A stretch of DNA of 64,000 bases from Butyrivibrio sp. FCS014 (lineage in GTDB: Bacteria; Bacillota; Clostridia; Lachnospirales; Lachnospiraceae): assembly GCF_000526935.1 (NCBI RefSeq), contig NZ_JAHA01000019.1, forward strand, positions 806,001-870,000. Direction: 5' to 3'. Numbering within the stretch: position 1 is the stretch's first letter; each line of letters begins with the position of its first letter. This document shows, piece by piece, positions 8,431 to 17,175 of this stretch. The position numbers and the translations under genes were made by a program. The notes under the pieces were generated by a model. That model was not told the origin of the DNA. It ran no database searches and was given only the letters and a program-made list of their open reading frames with translations.

Positions 8431-8775
8431 TTACTTACCCGGCTCCTGAAGCTCCTTTTTCTCATTCTGAATCTCCCAGTGTATCAGGAATGTGAGTATT
8501 GCACGAAGTGTTATTATGGCTCCAAGGATTCCAAGCTCCGCCCAGTCTCTGACTACAACCGTCCTTAAGACCTCGCCGCCAAGCTTGAATTCCAGCGCAA
8601 GAGCTATGCCCTGCGCCAGCTCAAGTCTTATGGCATCGCTTTTCTTGATCCATAAAACAAAGCTCTTAACGCCTGTAAACACAAGGATGCATATTCCGAA
8701 GAACTCCAATAGAAGCGTGGAAAATTCCACAACATACCGCAATATGGTTTCCGCAGAAAGATATACCTGTTCCAT
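8431..8775 (-). CDS. DUF1622 family membrane protein
   Basis: Small integral membrane protein, 114 aa, of the DUF1622 family. Start at ATG 8775 behind AAGGAGA; the frame extends to 8853 without a site. Helices are visible at about residues 13-38 (FSTLLLEFFGICILVFTGV) and in the C-terminal half (LGILGAIITLRAILTFLIHW). Between them is the conserved amphipathic stretch RLELAQGIALALEFKLGGEVLRT in shortened form (RLELAQGIALALEFKLGGEV). Function unknown in the family. A decayed copy of its last 29 codons lies at 6495-6584. Confidence 0.85.
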   Translation of the reverse strand: MEQVYLSAETILRYVVEFSTLLLEFFGICILVFTGVKSFVLWIKKSDAIRLELAQGIALALEFKLGGEVLRTVVVRDWAELGILGAIITLRAILTFLIHWEIQNEKKELQEPGK

Positions 8776-8880
8776 AAACCGTCTCCTTGTGTGCGTTTTC
8801 TTGAAACCATTATACAACTTGTACATTTTCGAAATCAACTGCGGACCGGTCAACTTCGGCGCGGATTTACGGATATTTCT

Positions 8881-11800
8881 TTATTTCTTGGAACCTGAAG
8901 CTTCCTTTTCTTTATAATAATCCTCAACCATCATACAGATATAGGCAGCCGTAGCGGGCATAGTTTTTTCTGCAGTCTTTATAGCTTCATCAGTCCTCTT
9001 ATGAATGTCCTGACTTTTTTCCTTAACAAATCCCAACGGGTTGTAATTTTTCTTATCCTCAATAAGATAATTAGCCTGCAGATAGTTATTTATATAAGGT
9101 AAAAGAGTATCCATAGCATCGCAGCGTTTTTTAAATACAGGATTATCCTCAAAATACTTTTTGAAACCGGGATGACTCTTCTTAAGGGAATCGTAGGAAA
9201 GAGATCTGTTGCTCTCAACCATAAGTTTTATAAAATCGCCTTCCTCAATGACCTTCTTTAAATAGTTATCCACAACCGCCTTGTAGGATTCCGGATTTTT
9301 CAGCTGCTCCTCTGTCGGCCTTGGAAGATCCTCTAATCCCGCATAGGTTTTAGGAAGCTGATGTGCTATCATCTTATCTCTTAGGGCAGGCTTTTTGTCC
9401 TTCCAGGCCTTAAGCCATGTAAGGTTCCATCTGTGGTTTTCCTGATCCTTCTCGGAGATAGGCTGCCAGTTCTTATCAAAGGAAACATGTCTCATAATGG
9501 CAAGGCAATCTCTGTCTATGGATTGACCGCTTGCCCCCTGCTCCTTCATGTTTTCTGTATCAAACAATTCCTTATATGCAGGGCACCACCTGAAGTCTAT
9601 TGCCTTTTTGCAAAGTCGAAGCATCCTCTCCGACTGACGTGTAAAGCCGGGCTGAATCTTCTTGTGTTCCTCAAATTCCTTTTCCCTTTCAGCCTCTGTG
9701 GAAAGTTTAAACTCATAGGCTGTTTCATATTCCTCATCTTCAACTTTCTTATATTCCTTAAGGCCGTCCACAATACTCGGTATTATTCCTGATCTGACCT
9801 GAGCCGTCTCCAACTTCGACCCCTTATCTTTATCCTGAATAGGTTCTCCCTGGAAAAGGCCTGCATTATCAACACAATAGTAGTCAAAGTATGCGAACAG
9901 ATTTGTAATCAGATCGCTTTTCTTTTTAAGCTTTTCATTATTGTTCAAATACTTTTTCAGGGCAGGATGATTGAGCATCAGTGTATCTATCGATCCTTCA
10001 GCGGTAGTTATCCACATGATCTCGGCCATATTCTTGTGGTTTATTATCTGAGTACACCACTTTTCCAATACTTCCTTATAAGGAATATCTTTGTCTTTAT
10101 TATTTTTTTTCTTAAGCTGCGACTCTGTAGGAAGAGGAGGCAGAGGTATCGAGTTATAGAGATTTGCTATCCTTTCAGCTACAACAGCTTCTCTTTGCTC
10201 CATATCATTATCTGCAATCGCCTGAAGATATCTTTTATTCCACTCGTGGGCTTCTTTATCAGCAGGGGTGATGGGGACCTTCTTGTCATCATAATGAACA
10301 GGCTTGAGTACCATAAGAACTTCTCTGTCAATGGAGTGGGCCGCACCTTTCAGCTTAATGTGCTTACATGCTCTCCGGTAGACTTCCTTCAGTTCAGGAT
10401 GATTATTTACATCATCCTTACAACGGGTTTCCTTATACAGCTTGAAGCCCTTTTCGTTTAACAGCGAATGTCCTTCCTTAAGCTCTTTATATTCCCTTTT
10501 CTCAGCCGATGTAAGTTTTATCTTAGGTATCTTCGCATCAATCTCCTTTTTTGTCATAAAGCTTGAGGATGATGAAGACTTGATCTTCTCAGTTTTAATC
10601 TCTTCAAGCTTAATGCTGTTCAGCTCACTAAGGATTTCGGGATCAAGTTCCTCTCTCTGCTCTTTAGCCTTCTGTGCCTTTTTGGACTTCTTTCCGGTTT
10701 TCTCTTGCTTCTTTTCCCCCTTCTTTTCTTCTTTCTTCTCGATGATTACGTTCTTGTTTTCTTCCTCTACGATGATGTTGATCCTGTTAAGATTCTTTTC
10801 TTGCTTCTTTTCTTTTTCATCTTCAATGATATTTATTCTGTTCGGATTCTCTTCTTGCTTCTTTACTTCTTTTTTCTGTACTTTTCCGTTTTTGCTGTTT
10901 TTTCCATAGTGCTTCAACTCACTCTCGGGTACCTGGTAATACTGTTGTACCGAACTGGCGACATTCGCTGCATTGGCCAACTTGGCAAAAGATGACATCT
11001 TCCTGTGATCCGCCATGAAATCTTTGAAGCTCTTTTTTGGATCTTTATTTTTGCCAACCACGCCGTTCTCATCGAACAGGTAAACAAATCCATTATATGA
11101 ATTCAGATAATTTGTGATTATGTCAAATGCCTGGTTTCTGGCATAAAGCTTAGGATTATCATCTATGAATTTCTTCACATTAGGATGCATTCGTTTCAGA
11201 GAATCAATCGAAAGACCCTTCTGTCCATCGATCATAAACTGGCCCAGTTTTCCCGTCTTTATCAGGTTAGCAATAAAAGCATCTATCTTAAGCATATAAT
11301 CCCCGGGCTCTATGATATCCTTCTCTGTTGGCTCGGGCAGCATCTCCAGCCCCTCAAATCTGTGTCCAAGTTCCTGTTCGATCATTTCCTCACGAAGCTT
11401 GACATCATTATCTCTCCAGGCTTTAAGCCACTTAATGTTCCACTGATGATTCTTCTTATCCTCTTCGGAAACAGGATTCCAGCCTTTATCAAATTTAACG
11501 AATCTCATTATGGCAAGGCAATCCCTGTCTATATTCTGTCCGCTTCCGCCAAGCTCTTTCATATGATTCTCGTCAAAGAGGTCTTTGTATTCAGGGCACT
11601 GACTGAATCTGCGAGCGTTCTCAATCTCCTTGTAGACCCCATAGCCTTCCCTTGTAAACTCGGGCTGGATCTTCTTAAATGTCTTGAATTCCTTCTCCTG
11701 ATCCTCTTTTGTTTCAAGCGAAAGAATCGGATATGCCACCCTGTCCTTGTCTTTGTTGGCCATATAGATCTGAACTTTTTCAAAAATTCCCTGTCCCAAA

Positions 11801-14364
11801 AAAGCCACTCTATTTTCAGCAAATCTTTTAGCGCTTAGCCTGTTAGGACTATTTTTCTTTATAGGCTTATACCCTTCTATCCCGCCCCTGTGCATAGCAT
11901 AGGCATTAAGATACTGCGACAGAGCATCAAAAAGATCGCTGACAGCACGGAACTTCGGATTCTCATCATAAAACTTCTGAAGATTCTTACTGTTCTTTCT
12001 GACATAATCAAAGGACAGGCCGGCCCAGATTGACATTAACATCTCTCCGAATTCCGGAGTTCTCATAAGCTTCTCCGCCCAAAGATCAATCTTCTCCTGA
12101 TAGGCTGCCAGATTACCCTTTTTCATCTCCTCAAGTTCCTTCTTTGTGGGCATCTCGGGAAGCGGAATACCATTATAAAGATTCGGAATCCATTCGCAGA
12201 TCATTTTCTCTCTTGTATCATCATCCTTATCTATATAGGTCTGAAGATACTTTTTGTTCCACTCATGATTCTCCTTGTCCTTAAAGGAGATTGGATGTCC
12301 CTTTTTATCAAAGTGGACAGGTTTCATCATTGCCAGAGCTCTCCTCTCTATACCCTGCAAAGAACGATCATCAGGCATAAAAGGCACAGCTTTCTCATAA
12401 AGAGCTTTGATTTCTTTATTCTCTGCGACATCATGATAGCACTTGGCAGATTTATAGATCTTATATCCAAATTCATTGCAATCACTGCATGTCTCTTTGA
12501 TCTTATTAAGTTCATTAACCTCATCTTTTGTAAGATTTATGGGAAGTGCCTCTGCATATTTTTCCGCAAGGCTCTTTTTCTTTTCTTCTTTCTTTTTCTC
12601 CTCCTTCTTCTTATCCTCTTCTTTCTGAACATTAATCTTGTTTTCGAAGATTTCTCTCTGCTTCTTAACATTACCCTCATTAAATACAGGCATCTCCACG
12701 TTATTCTGTGCATTCAGATTCTGTGCCTGCTGTATGTTAACAGGCTGATTCACAGGCTGCTCCTGTTGTACATTCACCTGATTCACCTGCGCAACCACAG
12801 GCTCCACCACCGGCTCAGCAACGGGCTGCACTATAGGATTTCCGTTCTGATCCAGGTTATATTTACGGCGCTTCTCCTCACGCATCTGTGCATCAAAGCC
12901 TGTCTGTGTTTCCTTCTTTGTCTGCTTATCCTGTACCTCAGACTCAGCATCTGCAAATGTCTGCGATCTGATATAGTCGCCGTATATTCCTCTCATATCT
13001 CTGAGCATATTGGGACCGGCATTTCTTGGAAATCCCTGACGCTCAGCATCTTTCTGAACCACAGCATTTCCCTCTGCGTCGAAAATGATGTGGTTGTCCT
13101 TTTTAAGTCTGTATTCGATATACTGCTTAGCCTGAGCCAGATATGCAAGCTTGGCCTCAAATTCCGGATGGTTGTTCTTATAATCTATCACAGTCTGATC
13201 GTTGGAATTCTGATAGTAGGAAAGTCCCCTGTGGAAAAGGTCATAGTATCCCCTTATGTCTCCCATGATGTATTTATATGTTCCCTTGCCCTCAATCTCT
13301 TCAAGAGAAGGCACATGTATTCTGTTAAACCGCTCTATTGCTTCAAGTTCAAGCTCCGGAGTGCTTCCGTTATCAAATTTTGCATTCCACTGTTTGGCTC
13401 TGCTCTCGGCTCTGCTTATGCAGGCACCGTTCTCATCCTTCATGACTATCTGCCTGGGCCATGCTGTGTCATTGCATTCAGCTTTGATCTTCTCTAGATT
13501 AAGAAGAAGGTTTGCACTGTTGGTGTTAAAGGATGCGCAGTCATTTCTGGCCGCATTCTTCCTTTCACGGATATGCTGCGTATCAATCTTTCTTGCCTTG
13601 CGCCAGGTATCCTGAGCTTTGGGAACAGCTTTCTGAATCTCCTGATAGGCCTCGCTTATCTGCTTGTTGAGAGCAGCAAGCTTCTTTCTGAATTTATCAA
13701 GAGTCTTGTTGTTTTTCTCAACAGCCATGTAGTGCTCTAACTGATCCCTTAATACCATGGCACAGGAAAGCTTTGCCCTGCCTTTCAGGTAGTCCTCATG
13801 CTTGCCGCTCTTACTCTTAACCTCAGCCGCAGCCAGCATTCCCTTAAGGCGGAACCCCATGATCTCTTCCTTGTGCTTATACTTTGCCTCATTGGACAGA
13901 TTCTCATCTTCATCGTCATTCTGATAAAGCGTGATCTTGGTTGCCATCAGATTAAAGTATACGGAGGCATCATCAGCACTGCTCTTTCTCTTGCTTGCCC
14001 ATTGATTCTTGTAGGTCTTCGAATACTCAACCAGTGTATTATCTTCATCTTTGGACAGCTTCTTATAGCCCAGCTGCTTATGGTATGGATTGCCGTGCTC
14101 CTTGAAGTAGTACTTTGTCCTCTGGGCAAAGCTGCCCTCATCCGCAAATCTCTTATCGAAATACTCTTTGAGTTGCTCTGCATCAAAATCAAAGGTGTTC
14201 TCTCCCACACCCTCAACCATTCTGCGGCGATGCTCTTCGTCTTCCTGAGGCTCCAGGACATTTCTGATCATACCCGGCATCTGCCTGCTCCGGAACAGAC
14301 CGTTCTGTCCATTGACATCCTCATTGTTCTTTATCTTCTTCTGATATTCTTCAAATCCGGGCAT
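8881..14364 (-). CDS. Giant four-module repeat protein of unknown function
   Basis: Predicted protein of 1827 aa, unrecognised. Start at ATG 14364 with GGAGG 8 bases upstream (a TTG frame to 14379 overlaps the site). No signal peptide, lipobox or transmembrane helix is seen, so it is probably cytoplasmic or exported by an unconventional route. Residues 1-500 are helical and charged; about 505-600 is a Pro/Val/Gln then Lys/Glu linker. Four copies of a module of roughly 265 residues follow at about 610-875, 885-1145, 1280-1545 and 1550-1820. A second linker holding a duplicated NRINII motif separates copies 2 and 3. Each copy has a core such as IDRDCLAIMRFVKFDK, then HxWN, then LPxxPTE. Copies 1 and 3, and 2 and 4, are most alike, so a two-module block was duplicated. 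It follows a GNAT gene by 87 bases. Confidence 0.85.
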   Translation of the reverse strand: MPGFEEYQKKIKNNEDVNGQNGLFRSRQMPGMIRNVLEPQEDEEHRRRMVEGVGENTFDFDAEQLKEYFDKRFADEGSFAQRTKYYFKEHGNPYHKQLGYKKLSKDEDNTLVEYSKTYKNQWASKRKSSADDASVYFNLMATKITLYQNDDEDENLSNEAKYKHKEEIMGFRLKGMLAAAEVKSKSGKHEDYLKGRAKLSCAMVLRDQLEHYMAVEKNNKTLDKFRKKLAALNKQISEAYQEIQKAVPKAQDTWRKARKIDTQHIRERKNAARNDCASFNTNSANLLLNLEKIKAECNDTAWPRQIVMKDENGACISRAESRAKQWNAKFDNGSTPELELEAIERFNRIHVPSLEEIEGKGTYKYIMGDIRGYYDLFHRGLSYYQNSNDQTVIDYKNNHPEFEAKLAYLAQAKQYIEYRLKKDNHIIFDAEGNAVVQKDAERQGFPRNAGPNMLRDMRGIYGDYIRSQTFADAESEVQDKQTKKETQTGFDAQMREEKRRKYNLDQNGNPIVQPVAEPVVEPVVAQVNQVNVQQEQPVNQPVNIQQAQNLNAQNNVEMPVFNEGNVKKQREIFENKINVQKEEDKKKEEKKKEEKKKSLAEKYAEALPINLTKDEVNELNKIKETCSDCNEFGYKIYKSAKCYHDVAENKEIKALYEKAVPFMPDDRSLQGIERRALAMMKPVHFDKKGHPISFKDKENHEWNKKYLQTYIDKDDDTREKMICEWIPNLYNGIPLPEMPTKKELEEMKKGNLAAYQEKIDLWAEKLMRTPEFGEMLMSIWAGLSFDYVRKNSKNLQKFYDENPKFRAVSDLFDALSQYLNAYAMHRGGIEGYKPIKKNSPNRLSAKRFAENRVAFLGQGIFEKVQIYMANKDKDRVAYPILSLETKEDQEKEFKTFKKIQPEFTREGYGVYKEIENARRFSQCPEYKDLFDENHMKELGGSGQNIDRDCLAIMRFVKFDKGWNPVSEEDKKNHQWNIKWLKAWRDNDVKLREEMIEQELGHRFEGLEMLPEPTEKDIIEPGDYMLKIDAFIANLIKTGKLGQFMIDGQKGLSIDSLKRMHPNVKKFIDDNPKLYARNQAFDIITNYLNSYNGFVYLFDENGVVGKNKDPKKSFKDFMADHRKMSSFAKLANAANVASSVQQYYQVPESELKHYGKNSKNGKVQKKEVKKQEENPNRINIIEDEKEKKQEKNLNRINIIVEEENKNVIIEKKEEKKGEKKQEKTGKKSKKAQKAKEQREELDPEILSELNSIKLEEIKTEKIKSSSSSSFMTKKEIDAKIPKIKLTSAEKREYKELKEGHSLLNEKGFKLYKETRCKDDVNNHPELKEVYRRACKHIKLKGAAHSIDREVLMVLKPVHYDDKKVPITPADKEAHEWNKRYLQAIADNDMEQREAVVAERIANLYNSIPLPPLPTESQLKKKNNKDKDIPYKEVLEKWCTQIINHKNMAEIMWITTAEGSIDTLMLNHPALKKYLNNNEKLKKKSDLITNLFAYFDYYCVDNAGLFQGEPIQDKDKGSKLETAQVRSGIIPSIVDGLKEYKKVEDEEYETAYEFKLSTEAEREKEFEEHKKIQPGFTRQSERMLRLCKKAIDFRWCPAYKELFDTENMKEQGASGQSIDRDCLAIMRHVSFDKNWQPISEKDQENHRWNLTWLKAWKDKKPALRDKMIAHQLPKTYAGLEDLPRPTEEQLKNPESYKAVVDNYLKKVIEEGDFIKLMVESNRSLSYDSLKKSHPGFKKYFEDNPVFKKRCDAMDTLLPYINNYLQANYLIEDKKNYNPLGFVKEKSQDIHKRTDEAIKTAEKTMPATAAYICMMVEDYYKEKEASGSKK

Positions 14365-14451
14365 AGCTTGGTCCTCCAATCATACTTATATATACGAATC
14401 AACAGCCCCAAAAGGCACATAAAAAGGAAACGCCGATCTCTCAGCATTTCC

Positions 14452-15276
14452 TTAGAATTCAGCCTCATAAATATGTACGTTTTTTGCCTTAGGGAAAAGA
14501 TGCTTCGCAAGAAGCTCCGAGTTCTCGTTCATAGCGTCAAAAGTCAGTGAAGCCTCCGGAAAATGGCGCTCCATGTTTGATACTGTTTCTGATAAAAGAT
14601 AGAAAAGACCCTTGGGGTACTTCCCGTAAAGATAAGAAAGCTCAAGATTTCCGTCGGGGGTCTTCTGCATAAAGATAAGGTCCACAAGATTGTTCTTTAC
14701 AAATATGCATCTGCAAAGATCCGGAACGCAGGTCTCCTTCCATCTGTCATAGTCTTCAACATTGTAGGTCTCATCTTTAGACAGCATCTGAAGTATCTTC
14801 TTCTGTTCCTCAACGGGCCTGTCAAAAAACATCTGCACATCCAGCTCTGTCCCTGTCTGCCTGTGAAGAGCCGAAGACTGCCTGATATCACTGCTGGTCA
14901 CATAGTACCTCTCATGGGAATAGGTTGTGATCATATGCTTGCAGGACAAAAAGAATGTGTACATCTGATCGTCCTCTTCAGAAAACTCAAATCTGGCGGT
15001 AATGGGGAAAATTTCCTCCGAGAACATGACAGCCCTTGTCACCTGTTCCACCAGCTTCATTCCTATTCCCTGCCTCCTTGCAGAAGGATGTACATAGAGC
15101 CAGTCTATCTCATACTCAAATCCCTTAAGAACATAGGACGCAGCCCCAAGAACATATCCTTCCTTGTCATAGGCACCTATGCTCATTCTTCCGGGAACCG
15201 GTTCAATTGAATCCGGGAGAACTCCGCGAAAATACTGCCTGTTAGAATCATCAATAAGCGTAAAATAAATATCCAT
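14452..15276 (-). CDS. GNAT family N-acetyltransferase
   Basis: Probable acetyl-CoA-dependent N-acetyltransferase, 274 aa. The N-terminal GNAT domain shows motif A as VHPSARRQGIGMKLVEQ near residues 62-78, including the RRQGIG acetyl-CoA pyrophosphate loop. The C-terminal half (about 150-274) is weaker and may be a second, degenerate GNAT fold. Start at ATG 15276 behind AGAGGAACTG. The substrate is unknown. It precedes the giant repeat gene on the same strand and may be co-transcribed with it. Confidence 0.85.
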   Translation of the reverse strand: MDIYFTLIDDSNRQYFRGVLPDSIEPVPGRMSIGAYDKEGYVLGAASYVLKGFEYEIDWLYVHPSARRQGIGMKLVEQVTRAVMFSEEIFPITARFEFSEEDDQMYTFFLSCKHMITTYSHERYYVTSSDIRQSSALHRQTGTELDVQMFFDRPVEEQKKILQMLSKDETYNVEDYDRWKETCVPDLCRCIFVKNNLVDLIFMQKTPDGNLELSYLYGKYPKGLFYLLSETVSNMERHFPEASLTFDAMNENSELLAKHLFPKAKNVHIYEAEF

Positions 15277-15369
15277 CAGTTCCTCTTTTATTCGTTATTT
15301 AACAGATATTATTTATTATAATACGCTTTTTGCACTATTAAAAATTCAAATTACTCTTTTTTGATGTCT

Positions 15370-16383
15370 TTAGTACTCCATTATCTTTCTGAGCATGTCC
15401 ATGTCATCCTTGCAGTACTTTGAATAAACCTCAGACATAGCCTGCCTGAACCGCTCCTTCTCCCCGGAGTCTATCTCAATAACGGTTATTCCACTGTCCT
15501 CGGCTATCTGCCGGGAGCTCTTTTCCCTGGCTGCCCAGAGCTCGCGCTCATAAAGAGCTGACTCTTTTGCGCAGTCCAGTATGATCTGTCTGTCTCCTTC
15601 ATCCAGCGTATCCCAGACCGCCCGGGAACATATCTGCATCTCAGGCACTCTGGTGTGCTCATCGATGGTGTAGTACTCAGCAACCTTGTAGTGATGCATG
15701 GATTCATAGGAGGGCCAGTTATTCTCAGCACCGTCAACCAGTCCCTTCTCAAAGGCAGAATATACTTCAGAATATACGATCTTGGCGGGAGTTGCTCCAA
15801 GGGCAGAGACCATGTCCGCCATCATATCCGATTCCTGAACTCTGATGGTCATACCTTTAACATCCTCAAGGCGTCTTATGGGCTTTGTGCTGTAGAAATT
15901 ACGTGCGCCGGCATCGTACCAGGACAATCCAACAAGGCCGTAACTCTCAGGCTTTTGCAGAAACTGATCTCCAAGTTCTCCGTCCAGCACCCGCCACATA
16001 TGCTCGGAACTGCTGTAAAGATACGGCATCTGAAGCACGTTCATCTCCGGGACCTTCTCCGCAAGCTGAGAAAGGGACACTCTGGCAAAGGCTATGCCGC
16101 CATAGCGCATCTGCTCAAGGACTTCGCTCTCGCTTCCAAGCTCCGCCCCATACTTTACCAGTATCTTGATCCGGCCTCCGGTCCTCTCATAGACAAGGTC
16201 CGCAAATTTTCTTCCGCCGCTGGTTGTAGGGTAATCCTCAGTCTGATTCTCCGCATATAAAAAGACATACTGCGGGGCTCCCTCAGCTACCGCAGCCCTT
16301 CGAAGGGCAAATATGCTTCCGCCTGCAATCGCCAATACAGCAAGAAAAGAGGCAGCTATTATCGCCATACGTTTTCTGTTCAT
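15370..16383 (-). CDS. DctP-like TRAP solute-binding protein, probable sensory subunit
   Basis: TRAP-type DctP family protein of 337 aa: LGSESEVLEQMRYGGIAFAR, the arginine-bearing GMTIRVQES segment that contacts the ligand carboxylate in the family, and VDGAENNWPSY. The N-terminus has one hydrophobic segment (about 7-26) but no lipobox Cys, unlike the transport DctP at 21102-22208, so it may stay membrane-anchored. It starts inside the response-regulator stop (ATGA overlap, 16380-16383), tying it to the kinase and regulator rather than to the permease. A role as the sensor's ligand-binding partner is inferred, comparable to DctB in the Bacillus DctB-DctS-DctR set, though of another family. 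Confidence 0.85.
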   Translation of the reverse strand: MNRKRMAIIAASFLAVLAIAGGSIFALRRAAVAEGAPQYVFLYAENQTEDYPTTSGGRKFADLVYERTGGRIKILVKYGAELGSESEVLEQMRYGGIAFARVSLSQLAEKVPEMNVLQMPYLYSSSEHMWRVLDGELGDQFLQKPESYGLVGLSWYDAGARNFYSTKPIRRLEDVKGMTIRVQESDMMADMVSALGATPAKIVYSEVYSAFEKGLVDGAENNWPSYESMHHYKVAEYYTIDEHTRVPEMQICSRAVWDTLDEGDRQIILDCAKESALYERELWAAREKSSRQIAEDSGITVIEIDSGEKERFRQAMSEVYSKYCKDDMDMLRKIMEY

Positions 16384-17162
16384 TGACCTGTCACTCCCAT
16401 TCTGTAATCACTTGGGGTCATTCCCACCATTCGCTTGAAAATCCTGGCGAAATAGTTGGCATCCCGGTAACCCGCTTTGGTACTGACATCTTTTATATTT
16501 ATCATGGGATCCGCCAAAAGTTCTTTTGCCCGGTCCATTCTGTACTCATTTAAAAATGTGATGAAGTTTACTCCGAAGTTCTGCTTGAAGAGCTTGCAGA
16601 AGTACACGTCAGAGTAGCCAAAAGAGCCTGCTATATCTTGAAGTGCTATGTCTTCGGTGTAGTTGCTGTCAATGTAATCCCGGACCTTCTTCACAAACAC
16701 GTTGGGCTCTGCGTTTGCCCCATCATCGTTTCTGTCCTCGTCTTCACCGGTCTTTCCGAAAATACCGTACTGCGCCCTGTTGGCATCGCACAGCCTTATG
16801 GCCTCCTCAATGACATTTATAAGGTCCTCGTCAGAGCCGGGCTTAAGCAAATAATCCAGGGCCCTTACTTCGATGGCTCTCTTGGCGTAGCTGAACTCAT
16901 CAAAAGCTGTAAGGAAAATAAGGCAGGCCTCCGGGTGTCTGCCTCTTATGACAGAGGCTGCCTCCAGTCCGTCCATCCCCGGCATTTCGATATCAAGAAT
17001 TGCAATCTGACAGTTCTTTTCCTCAAAAAGTTCTACTGCCCTGAGGCCATTCTCCGCCAGATATATCTCAACTCTGTCGGGGAAATATCCCATCAGTTTC
17101 TTATTGACGACCTGCCTCTCAATGGGCTCATCGTCCGCCACAAGTATCCTGTATTTGTCCAC
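16380..17162 (-). CDS. AraC-family response regulator (YesN type)
   Basis: Response regulator of 260 aa. Receiver with VADDEP, phosphoacceptor Asp57 in ILDIEMPGMDG, FLTAFDEF and LLKPG. C-terminal AraC domain with SFGYSDVYFCKLFKQNFG and VSTKAGYRDANYFARIFKRMVG. The start is GTG 17162 with GGGGAG 9 bases upstream, 13 bases after the kinase stop. It overlaps the following DctP-like gene by 4 bases. Likely controls the TRAP operon. Confidence 0.92.
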   Translation of the reverse strand: MDKYRILVADDEPIERQVVNKKLMGYFPDRVEIYLAENGLRAVELFEEKNCQIAILDIEMPGMDGLEAASVIRGRHPEACLIFLTAFDEFSYAKRAIEVRALDYLLKPGSDEDLINVIEEAIRLCDANRAQYGIFGKTGEDEDRNDDGANAEPNVFVKKVRDYIDSNYTEDIALQDIAGSFGYSDVYFCKLFKQNFGVNFITFLNEYRMDRAKELLADPMINIKDVSTKAGYRDANYFARIFKRMVGMTPSDYRMGVTGQ

Positions 17163-17175
17163 TGTTTACTCTCCC

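Noticed and set aside
12265..13497. 410-codon open frame on the plus strand, and others at 11185-11838 and 13798-14550
   Set aside because: Antisense shadows of the Lys/Glu-rich giant protein, giving Phe/Leu-rich nonsense without RBS.
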